Source of the DNA: Minicystis rosea
Lineage (GTDB): Bacteria > Myxococcota_A > Polyangia > Polyangiales > Polyangiaceae
DNA: 64,000 bases
Direction of reading: 5' to 3'
NCBI GenBank assembly: GCA_001931535.1
Contig: CP016211.1
Location: forward strand, 3,314,501 to 3,378,500
Shown: in pieces, positions 23,701 through 35,700 of the stretch
Layout: every line of letters starts with the position of its first letter
Position numbering within the stretch: the first letter of the stretch is position 1
Made by a program: the position numbers and the translations under genes
Notes under the pieces: generated by a model
What the model was told of the DNA's origin: nothing
The model's database searches: none
Seen by the model: only the letters and a program-made list of their open reading frames with translations

Positions 23701-26700
23701 GAACGCGAGGCGCTCCGGCGGATAATCGGGATCGAGCGGAAGATAGGCGCCGCCGGCCTTGAGAATCCCGAGCAGCGCAATCACGAGATCCAGAGACCGC
23801 TCCATGCACAGGCCGACCAGCGTCTCCGGCCCGATGCCTCGCTTCCTCAATGCATGCGCGACCCGATTGGCCTGCTCGTCGAGATCACGATAGGTCAGCG
23901 TGCGGCCCTCGAAGGTGACCGCCGGTGCGTCGGGCGTGGCCGAAACCCGAGCCTCCAAGCGCGCCGTCAGCGTGGTGCATGGCGGAGAATCGAGGGCCGG
24001 AACGCCCTCGCCGGCGAGCTGTCGACGCTCCTCTTCGCTCAGGATGGGCAGCTCGAAGACCCGCGCCTCGGGGCGCGCCACCGCGCCTTCGAGGATGGTG
24101 CGGAGCTGCGACGCAAAACGATCGATGGTCTCGCCGTCGAAGAGATCGGTGTTGTGCTCGAACGACGCCACGAGCCCGGCCGGCGACTCCCCCATCACCA
24201 ACGTGAGATCGAATTTGGCCGTGACAGTGTCGGTGGCGAAGCTCTGCACCGTGAGGCCGGGCAGCTTCAGGGCCGCGGCGCCCGCGTTCTGCAGCGCGAA
24301 CATGACTTGGAACAGCGGTGTCCGCGTGAGATCGCGATCGGGGGCGAGCTCGGTGACCAACCGCTCGAAGGGCATGTCTTGATGGGCGTAGGCGCCCAGG
24401 CAGACGTCGCGCACGCGGCGGACGAGCGCGCGGAACGAGATGCCCTCCTCCACTTTCACACGGAGGACGAGCGTGTTCACGAAGAACCCGACGAGGCCCT
24501 CCGTCTCGGCGCGCGTGCGCCCCGCGATGGGCGAGCCGACCACGATGTCGCTCTGCCCCGTGATGCGGTGCAGGAGCACGTCGAACGCCGCCAGCAGCGT
24601 CATGAACAAGGTCGCGCCCTCGCGCCGCGCGAGCGCGTTCACCTCCGCGAGCAACGCCGCCGGGAGCACCACCGTGCGCCGGCCCCCGGCGTGCGTCTGC
24701 ACGGGAGGCCGCGGGCGATCGGTGGGCAAATCGAGCGCGGCCGGCGCGCCCGCGAGCTGCGCTCGCCAATACGCGAGCTGCCGTTGCTCCATTTCGCCGT
24801 GGAGAAAGGCGCGTTGCCAAGCCGCGAAGTCGGCATATTGAATCGACGGCTCCGCGAGCGGCGACGGGCGCCCAGCGGCAAACGCTTCGTAGAGCGCGCC
24901 GAGCTCCCGGGCAAACACCCCCTGTGTCCACGCGTCGGATACGATGTGATGCATGGTCAACGAGAGGACGTGATCGTTTTCGGAGAGGACATGAAGCCGC
25001 GCGCGCAGGAGCGGGCCGCGCGCGAGATCGAACGGAAGGCGCGCATCGGCGAGCATTTCGCGGCGCACGGCGCGCACGGCCTCCTCGCGCTCGACCGGCG
25101 TGAGCGCGGGCCAGCGCTGGATGGGAATCGCCGTCGGCTCGGCGGGCAGAAGCACGCCGACGGGCCGAGCCGCGTCGTGCGCGGACAGCTCCGGTGCGTG
25201 CGCCGTGAAGAAGAGCGCGTGCCTCGAATCCGGCGCGGCCGCGAGCGTGAAGGTCGTGCGCAGCACCTCGTGGCGGCGCACGATCTCGCTCAGCGCGCGA
25301 GAGAGCGCGGAGACATCGAGCGGCCCCTCCAAGCGAAGGGCCATGGGGACGATGTACGAGGCATCGCCTGGATCGAGCTGGTCGAGGAGCCAGAGTCGCT
25401 CCTGCGCGAAGGAGATGGGGAGATGTCCGCCGCGCGGTACACGCGTGAGCGGCGGCGCCGTCGCGCCCGCGCCGCGTTCGAGCGCGGTTTGCACGGCCGC
25501 GGCCAGCGCTGCGACGGTGGGCTCCTCGAAGATGGCGCGCAGCGGCACCTCGACACCGAAGGCCTCGCGAACCCGCGCCATCGCTTGGGTGGCGAGGAGC
25601 GAGTGACCGCCGAGCTCGAAGAAGCCATCATGCGCGCCCACCTCGCCGGCGCGGAGGACATCGGCATAGATGCCGGCGATCACCTCCTCCACCGGACCAC
25701 GCGGCGCCACGTGCAAGCGCGCGGCGGAGGCGTCCTCGGGCGCAGGCAGCGCGCGGCGATCGATCTTGCCGGTAGGCCCGAGCGGCAGCGCATCGAGCAT
25801 GACGAACGCCGAAGGCACCATGTATTCGGGGAGGCGTTGCGCGACCAAGGCACGCAGATCGGCCGGAGAAGCGGCCCCATCGGCGAGCACGACATACCCG
25901 ACGAGGCGCTTGTCGCCGGGCCGATCCTCGCGGGCGATCACCACTGCTTCGCGCACCGCCGCGTGCTGCTCCAGCACCGCCTCGATCTCCCCGAGCTCGA
26001 TCCGGAAGCCCCGAATCTTCACTTGATGATCGATGCGCCCGAGGTACTCGATGTCACCGTTCGGAAGGCGGCGCGCCAAGTCCCCCGTCCGATAGAGCTT
26101 GTTTTCAGGCCGATATGGATCGTCGACGAAGCGCTCGGCCGTGAGCTCCGGCCGCGCCAGATACCCGCGCGACACCCCCGCGCCCCCCACGTACATCTCA
26201 CCCGCCACACCGATGGGCACGAGCTGGCGATGACCATCGAGGATGTCAATCCGCAGATCGGGAATCGCTCGACCGATGACGCTGGACCACGGTCGCTCCA
26301 GATCCGCACGACTCACCGGCCGATACGTCACGTGCACCGTCGTCTCCGTGATCCCGTACATGTTCACGAGCTGCGGCGTCGTATCCCCATGACGGTCCCA
26401 CCACGGCCGTAGATCACCGATGTCGAGCGCCTCACCGCCGAAGATCACATAGCGGAGCGACAGCCGCATACGCGTCGCCTCATCGATGCTCTCCTCCGCG
26501 TGCACGAGCTGCCGGAACGCCGACGGTGTCTGGTTCAGCACCGTAACGCCTTCCTCCACCAGCAAGCGATGGAACGCGTCCGGTGAGCGGCTCACCCAAT
26601 ACGGCACCACCACCACTCGACCGCCGTAGAGCAGCGCGCCCCAAAGCTCCCACACAGAGAAGTCGAACGCATACGAGTGGAACAACGCCCACACGTCCGA

Positions 26701-29700
26701 TGAACCGAATCGATACCAAGCCTCCGTGGCGTCGAAGAGACGAACCACGTTGTGGTGCGTCACCATCGCTCCCTTCGGCTTCCCCGTCGATCCAGACGTG
26801 TAGATCACATACGCAAGGTTCTCCGGCGTCGATCGCGCGCCGATCGGCGCAGTGGGACCGGCCTCGACGGGCGTGGCATCACCGTCGATGCAGATCGTCG
26901 AAGCATCGGCTGCAATGCCGGAGAGCATGTCGGCATGGCGAGCCTGGGTGACGATCACCGAGACGTCGGCGTCCTCGATCATGAACGCCAGGCGATCGCG
27001 GGGATACTCGGGATCGAGCGGGAGATACGCGCCTCCCGCGGTGAGGACGGCGACGATCGCGACCACGAGGTCAATCGATCGATCCATGCAGAGACCGACG
27101 AGGACGTCGGGGCCGACACCACGATCGATGAGGAGCCGGGCGACGCGGTCGGCACGGGCCTTTAGCTCGCCGTAGCGAAGGCTCTCTCCTTCGCAGGTGA
27201 CGGCCACGCGATCGGGCGTCTCGGCGGCGCGCTTCGCGAAGATCTCGTGCAGGCAGGCGCGCTGGGGAAATGTGATCTCGCCGTCGTGGAAGGCTCGCGC
27301 GAGGAGGTGTTGCTCCGCTTCGGGCAGCACGGGGAGCTGACAGATGGGTTGTGCGGGATCGCGCGCGACGCCCGCGAGGAGCGTGGCAAAGCGGGCCGCG
27401 AGCCGTTCGACGGTGTCGCCGTCGAAGAGATCGGTGGCGAAGGCGATGCTCCCGTTGAGCCCGGATGCGGATGCGGAGAGCGAGACGACGAGATCGAACT
27501 TCGCGGTCGTGCTCTCGGCGCCGACGCGCCGGACGGTGAGGCCCGGCAAAGCGATCGCGGGCGGAGGCTCGTTTTGAAGGGTGAGCGTGACTTGGAAGAT
27601 CGGTGCGCGGCTGGGATCGCGATCCGGCAGGATCTCCTGCACGACGCGCTCGAAGGGGACGTCTTGATGGGCGTAGGCCGCGAGGCAGGTCTCGCGGACG
27701 CGCTGGAGGAGCGCGACGAACGGCAGCGCATCGTCGACGTCGGCGCGCATGGCCAGCGTGTTGGTGAAGAAGCCAATCAGACCCTCGGTCTCGGAATGCG
27801 TGCGGCCCGCGATGGGCGCGCCCACCACGATGTCGCGCTGGCCGGTCGTACGCTGGAGGAGCGCCATCAACGCGGAGAGCACCGTCATGTAAAGGGTCGC
27901 CCCCTCGTGACGTGCGATGGTCTCCAACGCCGCGAGGACCTCGGAGGAGACGTGGAATGAACGGCAATCTCCGCGCTGCGACGGCGTCTTCGGGCGCGGT
28001 CGATCGGTGGGGAGATCGAGCCCGCGCGGCGCGCCCGCGAGCGCGCTGCGCCAGTGGGCGAGCTGCGCATCGAGGATTCCACCTTCGAGCCACCGTCGCT
28101 GCCAAACGGCCCAATCGACGTACTGCACATCGAGGTCCGCGAGCGGTGAAGGCTCGCCCCGCGCGAAGGCGCCGTAGAGCACCGCGATCTCGTGGAGGAT
28201 GACGCCGAGCGACCAGCCATCGGTGACGACGTGGTGCATGGCGAAGAGCAGCACCCGATCGCTCGCGGAGAGCCGGAGCAAACGAGCACGGACCACCGGT
28301 CCGCGCGCGAGATCGAACGGAGTCTCGGCCTCGCGGGCTGCCTCGCGTGCGACCGCGGCCTCGCGATCGGAGACGGAAAGGTGGGTCACATCCTCGATGG
28401 TGAGCGGAAGCGCCGCTTCGTGAACGACGGCCAGCGGCTTGCCGGAAGCCCCTGCGAAGGTGGTGCGGAGAACCTCGTGGCGGCGCGTGATCTCTTGCAG
28501 CGTGCGTGCGAGCGCATGCTCGTCGAGCGGGCCCGAGAAGCGGAGGCCGAGCGGAACGACGTACGAAGCGCTCCCCGGCTCGAGCTGATCGAGGAACCAG
28601 AGTCGCTCCTGCGCGAACGAGAGCGGGAGCTCCGCCTCGCGTGAAACTCGCTCGATGGGCGTCCTCCCGACGGCGCCCCGCTGTGCTTCAACGATGGCAG
28701 CGAGGCCCGCCGGTGAGCCCGCATCGAACAGCGCGCGCAAAGGCACCTCGAGGCCGAACAGATCTCGAATGCGAAACACGACACGGGTGGCGAGGAGCGA
28801 ATGGCCACCACGCTCGAAGAAGCCATCGTGCGCGCCCACGTCGCCGACCTTCAACACCTCGGCGAAGATGCCCGCAATCGCCTCCTCCACCGGCCCACGA
28901 GGCGCCACGAATGCGCGTTCCTCACGCGCCGGCAGAGGCAGCGCACGACGATCCACCTTCCCATTCGGCGTGAGCGGCATCGATGCGAGGGGCACGAACA
29001 CCGACGGCACCATGTGCGGTGGCAACGTCGCTTCCAGGAACACCCTCAATTCCGTGGCACTCGGTGCTGCCCCCAAATGAGGAACGATGTACGCCACGAG
29101 CCGCGAGGTCCCCTCCTCTTCTCGAAGCACCGTCACCGCATCCAAAACACCCGCGTGACCGCGCAGCGCCGCGTCGATCTCCCCCAGCTCGATTCGGAAG
29201 CCACGAAGCTTCACCTGCTCATCCACGCGACCCAGGAACTCGATCGCCCCGTCCGCTCGGTAGCGCGCGCGATCACCGGTCCGATACAGCCGCTCGCCAG
29301 GCACGAACGGGCTTGCCACGAGCTTCTCCGCCGTCAGCTCCGGCCGGTTCAGGTAGCCGCGTGCCACGCCGACACCGCCGATGCACAACTCACCCGCCAC
29401 GCCGATGGGCACCGGCTGCAGCAATGCATCGACGATGTAGATGCGCGCATTGGCGATGGGCTTGCCGATGGTCGGCTTGCCCGAGCCCGCGAAGCACTCC
29501 GCTTGAGTCGCGCAGATCGAGGCTTCCGTCGGGCCGTACGCATTGAAGAAGCGGCGACCCTGGGCCCAGCGGTCGACGAGGTCCTGCGGGCAGGCTTCGC
29601 CGGCCACGACGATTGTTTCGAGGTCCAACGATTCGAACCACGGCAGCGCCGAAAGCACGCTCGGGGGCACGGTCAGGATCGAGACGCGGTTCTCCACCAG

Positions 29701-32700
29701 CGTGCGGACGAGGTCCGGCCCAGGGAGCAGCGCCTCCTGCGGTGCGAGCACGAGCGTCGCGCCGTTGAGCAGCGCCATGACGATCTCCCACACCGACGCG
29801 TCGAAGTTGAGCGACGAGAATTGCAGGACGCGTGTGCCGGGGCCGACGCCGTAGGTCGCGCGATGAACGGCTGCGACGTTGCCGAGGCCGCGATGCTCGA
29901 CGACGACGCCCTTCGGCCGCCCCGTCGAGCCCGACGTGTAGATGACATAGGCCGCGTTGCTGGCCGTAGCGCCGGATACGGGTCTTTGGGGGCTCTCGAC
30001 GGCGATGAGAGACGCGTCGACATCGAGGCGAACCACCTTGGCCTCGGCGGCGGGGAGATCGATGCCTGCCTCGGTGAGCAACACGGAGAGGCCGGCGTCG
30101 GCGATCATGAATGCCAGCCGATCGCGTGGATATGCAGGATCCAGCGGCACCCACGCGCCGCCAGCCTTGAGCGTGCCGAGGACCGCGATGATCATCTCCG
30201 GCGACCGACGCAGCGAGATGCCGACGCGCGACTCGGGACCGATGCCCACACGGCGCAAGTGGTTGGCCATGCGATTGGCACGCTCGTCGAGATCGCGATA
30301 GGAAATCTCGCGACCTTCGAAGAGGAGCGCGCCGGCTTCTGGAGCAAGCGCGGCCTGGGCCTCGAAGAGCGCGTGAATCGTGGCGTCTTTGGGGTATGGC
30401 GCCGGGGCCGTGCTCCAGGTCTCGACGATGCGATATCGCTCTTCCTCGGAGAGGATGGGCAGGGTGTCGACGCGCGCATCGGGATCTCGGGCGATGGCTG
30501 CGAGCAGCGTGCCGAGGTGGGCAATCAGACGATCGATGGTGGAAGCGTCGAAGAGGTCGGTGGCGTATTCGACCACGCCGCCGAAGGCGTGTGCGCCGGC
30601 GTGCATCGCCAGCGAGAGATCGAGCTTGGCCGTGGGGGCGGCCGTGCCGAGGCGCGAGGCTTGGAGGCCAGGGAGGACGAGCGCTTCGCGGGGCTCGTTC
30701 TGCAGGGTGAACATCACCTGGAAGAGCGGCGCGCGGCTGAGATCGCGCTCGGGGGCGAGCTCTTGCACCAGGCGCTCGAAGGGCACGTCTTGGTGGGCGT
30801 ACGCAGCGAGGCAGACGTCGCGGACGCGGCACACGAGATCGCGGAACGCGAGCTCGGGCGCGACCTCGACACGGAGCACGAGACTGTTGATGAAGAAGCC
30901 GACGAGGGCCTCCGTCTCGGCGCGCGCGCGGCCTGCGACGGGCGTGCCCACGACGAGGTCGCGCTCGGCGGTGAGGCGATGAAGGAGGACCTCGAAGGCC
31001 GCGAGGAGCGTCATGAACAAGGTCGCTCCCTCGCGGCGCGCAAGCGCTGAAAGTGCGGTGAGGGTGTCGATCGGGAACGAGAACGGGCGCCGATCGCCGC
31101 GGTACGAGGGGACGGGTGGACGCGCGCGATCGGCGGGCAGATCGAGGGCTCGCGGTGCGTCGCCGAGGGTCTCTTTCCAAAAGGCGATCTGACGATCGAA
31201 CGTCTCGCCGCCGAGGACGGCCCGCTGCCACGCGGCGTAGTCGACATACTGCACGGGAAGCTCGACGAGCGGTGACGCGCGGCCGGCGGCGAAGGCCTCG
31301 TAGAGCGCGGCGAGCTCGCGGTGGATCACGGCTTGGGACCAGCCGTCGGAGACGATGTGATGCATCGCGAGCACGAGCGCGTGATCGTCTGCGGCGAGGC
31401 GAAACAAGCGCGCACGGAAGAGCGGGCCCCGTTCCAGATCGAAGCGCGCGAGCGCCTCCTCGGATACCGCGATGCGGGCGGCGTCGAGAGGATCGAGCGC
31501 GACGCTCAGATCGATGATGGAGAGGTCGATGGGTCGCGGCGCGTGAAGCATTTGCGCGGGGCGACCGGCGCGAACAGCAAACGTGGTGCGCAGCGTCTCG
31601 TGCCGGCGGACGAGCTCGGTGAGCGCCTGCGAGAGCGCGCCGACGTCGAGCGGGCCGCGGAGACGCGCGGCGGACGAGATGACGTACGCGGGATTGTCGG
31701 GCTCGAGCTGGGCGAGGAACCAAAGGCGCTCCTGGCCGAACGAGAGCGGGAGATCACCGTCCCGCGACACGCGCTCGATGGGCGGGACGGCGACGCCACG
31801 ATCGGCCTCGATCCGCGCTCGCACGACCGCGGCGAGCGCGGCGGGCGTGGGCGACTCGAAGAGCGCGCGCAAAGGCAGCTCGATCCCAAAGGCATCACGA
31901 ATGCGCGCCACGGCCTGTGTCGCCACGAGGGAGTGGCCACCCAAGACGAAAAAGCCATCGTGCGCGCCCACGTCGCCGACCTTCAACACCTCGGCGAAGA
32001 TGCCCGCAATCGCCTCCTCCACCGGCCCACGAGGCGCCACGAATGCGCGTTCCTCACGCGCCGGCGCAGGCAGCGCACGACGATCCACCTTCCCATTCGG
32101 CGTGAGCGGCATCGCGCCGAGCTGCACGAATACCGCCGGCACCATGTGCGGTGGCAACGTCGCTTCCAGGAACACCCTCAATTCCGTGGCACTCGGGGCT
32201 GCCCCCAAACGAGGTACGATGTACGCCACGAGCCGCGAGGTCCCCTCCTCCTCTCGAAGCACCGTCACCGCATCCAAAACACCCGCGTGACCGCGCAGCG
32301 CCGCGTCGATCTCCCCCAGCTCGATTCGGAAGCCACGAAGCTTCACCTGCTCATCTTCGCGACCCAGGAACTCGATCGCCCCGTCCGCTCGGTAGCGCGC
32401 GCGATCGCCGGTCCGATACAGCCGCTCGCCAGGCACGAACGGGCTTGCCACCAACTTCTCCGCCGTCAGCTCCGGCCGGTTCAGGTAGCCGCGTGCCACG
32501 CCGACACCGCCGATGCACAGCTCACCCGCCACGCCGATGGGCACCGGCTTCAGCAATGCATCGACGATGTAGATGCGCACATTGGCGATGGGCTTGCCGA
32601 TGGTCGGCTTGCCCGAGCCCGCGAAGCACTCCGCCTGGCTCGCGCAGATCGAGGCTTCCGTCGGGCCATAAGCGTTGAAGAAGCGACGGCCCTGGGCCCA

Positions 32701-35700
32701 GCGATCGACGAGGTCCTGCGGGCAGGCTTCGCCGGCCACGACGATTGTTTCGAGGTCCAACGATTCGAACCACGGCAGCGCCGAAAGCACGCTCGGGGGC
32801 ACGGTCAGGATCGAGACGCGGTTCTCCACCAGCGTGCGGACGAGGTCCGGCCCAGGGAGCAGCGCCTCCTGCGGTGCGAGCACGAGCGTCGCGCCGTTGA
32901 GCAGCGCCATGACGATCTCCCACACCGACGCGTCGAAGTTGAGCGACGAGAATTGCAGGATGCGCGTGCCGGGGCCGACGCCGTAGGTCGCGCGATGAAC
33001 GGCTGCGACGTTGCCGAGGCCGCGATGCTCGACGACGACGCCCTTCGGCCGGCCCGTCGAGCCCGATGTGTAGATGACGTAGGCTGGGTCATCGGCAGCG
33101 ACGTTCACCGTGGGGCGCGGCGAGGGTGCTTGCGCGACGACGGGCGCGTCGGCGTCGAGGCGAACCACCTTGGCCTCCGAGGCGGGGAGATCGATGCCCG
33201 CCTCGGTGAGCAGCACGGAGAGGCCGGCGTCGGCGATCATGAAGGCCAGCCGATCGCGTGGATACGCGGGATCCAGCGGCACCCACGCGCCGCCGGCCTT
33301 GAGCGTGCCGAGGAGCGCGACGATCATCTCCGGCGACCGATGCAGCGAGATGCCGACGCGCGACTCGGGGCCGACGCCGAGCGAGATCAGGTGATGCGCG
33401 AGCTGGTTGGCGCGGGCGTCGAGATCGCGATAGGTGGTTTCGCGACCTTCGAAGAGAAGAGCCGTGGCGTCGGGGGTGCGATCGACTTGGGCCTCGAACA
33501 GATCATGAATGGTCGCGTCCTCGGGCCAAGGTGCGTCGGTTCGATTCCACTGCTCGACGATGCGATTGCGCTCTTCGTCGGAGAGGATGGATAGCTCGGC
33601 GAGACGGCGCTCGGGGGCGCGCACGGCGGCGGTGAGCAGGTTGACGAAGTGGCCCGCCATGCGCTCGATGGTGGAGGCGTCGAAGAGGTCGGCGGCGTGC
33701 TCCAGCATGGCGACGAGGCCCGAAGGGCCATCGAAGAGCGCGAGGGTGAGATCGAATTTCGCGGTGGTGTTCTCCGCGGGGGCGCGGCGCACCGCGATGC
33801 CGGGGAGCGCGGGCAGCGGCGTGGGCTCGGCCTGAAGCGTGAACGAGACCTGGACGAGCGGCGCGCGGCTGGGATCGCGCTCGGCGACGAGCTCGCGGAC
33901 GAGCTGCTCGAAGGGCATGTCCTGATGCGCGAAGGCGCCGAGGGCGCTCTCCTTCACACGCTGGAGGAGCTCGCGAAACGCGAGATCGGGTGTGGCCTCG
34001 ACGCGCAGGACGAGGGTGTTGACGAAGAAGCCGACGAGCCCCTCCATCTCGGTGCGCCCGCGGCCCGCGCTGGGCGTGCCCACGAGGAGATCGGTTTGCC
34101 CGGTGTACCGATGAAGGAGCACCTCGAAGGCGGCGAGAAAGGCCATGAAGGGCGTGACGCCCTCGCGCCGCGAGAGGTCTTTGACGGCTTTGACGAGATC
34201 GGCTGCGATGGTGAAGGAATGACGACCACCGCGGTGCGAAGGAACCGCCGCGCGCGGGCGATCGGTGGGAAGATCGTGCGCGCGCGGCGCACCCGAGAGG
34301 CGCTCGCGCCAATAGGCGAGCTCGCGATCATAGGTGTCGCCGGAGAGCCAAGCGCGCTGCCAAGCAGCATAGTCGCGATATCGAATCGGAAGGTCGGGGA
34401 GACGCGCGGGTGCGCCGGAGAGACGTGCTCGATAGAAGGCGGAGAGATCGCGGTAGAGGACGCCGAGCGACCAGCCGTCGGACACGATGTGATGCATCGT
34501 GACGAGGAGTTGAAAATCGTCCTCGCCGAGCACGAGTAGCACGGCGCGGAACGGCCGGTCGATCGCGAGATCGAAGCCGCGCCGCGCTTCCGCGAGGGCC
34601 TCGCGACGCGCAGCGGCCTCGCGATGGGGCAGCGCGCCGGCATCGAGGTGCCTCACGTCGAGGACGACGGGCGTGCACTCGTGGGCGACGGGGACCGGGC
34701 GACCATCGATGGATGCAATCGTGGTGCGGAGGACCTCGTGACGGTCCGCGAGATCGGTGAGGGCGCCCTGCAGCGCATCCACGTCCAAGCGACCTTGAAG
34801 GCGCAAGGAGAGCGGGATGTTGTACGAAGGATCGCCGGGATCGAGCTGCGTGAGGAACCAGAGCCGCTCCTGCGCGAAGGAGAGCACGGCGGTGTCGGCA
34901 TCCGACGCGACGAGCGGCGGCGAGGCCGCGATGGCGCCGGCGCCGAGGGTGGCTTGCACGACGGCCGCGAGGTGTGCGGGCGTCGTCGACTCGAAGATGG
35001 CGCGCAGCGGAAGGTCGAGGTTGAAGGCGGCGCGAATGCGGCCCATGGCCGCCGTGGCGAGGAGCGAATGACCGCCTAGATCGAAGAAGCCGTCGTGCGC
35101 GCCGACGCACGCCGGATCGAGGCGCAGAACGTCCGCGAAGATGGCTGCGATGGCCTCCTCGATCGGGCCGCGGGGGGCGACGATGACACGCTCGATGTCG
35201 GCGCCGTCGGGCGCAGGCAACGCGCGACGATCGAGCTTGCCGCTCGGGGTCGTGGGGAATGCGTCGAGGATCGTGATCGACGACGGCACCATAGGATCGG
35301 GCAAACGATCCTTCACGAAGGCTCGCAGCGTGGAGGCGCGCGGCGCTTCGTCGCCGGAAACGACGTAGGCCGCGAGCCGGCGATCGCCGGATCGATCTTC
35401 GCGCACGACGACAGCCGCGTCGCGCACGGTGGCATGCCCCCGCAGCACGGCTTCGATCTCGCCGAGCTCGATGCGATGGCCGCGCAGCTTGATCTGATGA
35501 TCGAGGCGGCCGACGTAGGTGAGCACGCCGTCGGCATCGCGGCGCACGAGATCTCCCGTGCGGTAGAGGCGCGCGCTCGGATCGGCGCTGAAAGGATCGG
35601 GCACGAACCGCTCGGCGGTGAGATCGGGACGCCCGATGTAGCCGCGCCCCACCGCGGCTCCGCCGATGCAGAGCTCGCCCATGACGCCGATGGGCACGAG

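Larger units (their letters stand above)
28672..31810 (-). other. NRPS A module 3: C-A(Phe)-T
   Basis: Same code as module 2, DAWTVAAICK, Phe. The carrier reads FFERGGHSLLA, with Arg where Leu is usual; the phosphopantetheine serine is kept. Confidence 0.9.
31811..34944 (-). other. NRPS A module 2: C-A(Phe)-T
   Basis: A domain FDASVWE, ILTVPPSVL, ETIVVAGEA, FNAYGPTEASIC gives DAWTVAAICK, one conservative change from the GrsA phenylalanine code DAWTIAAICK. HHIVSDG is intact. The A domain is almost identical to that of module 3. Confidence 0.9.
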
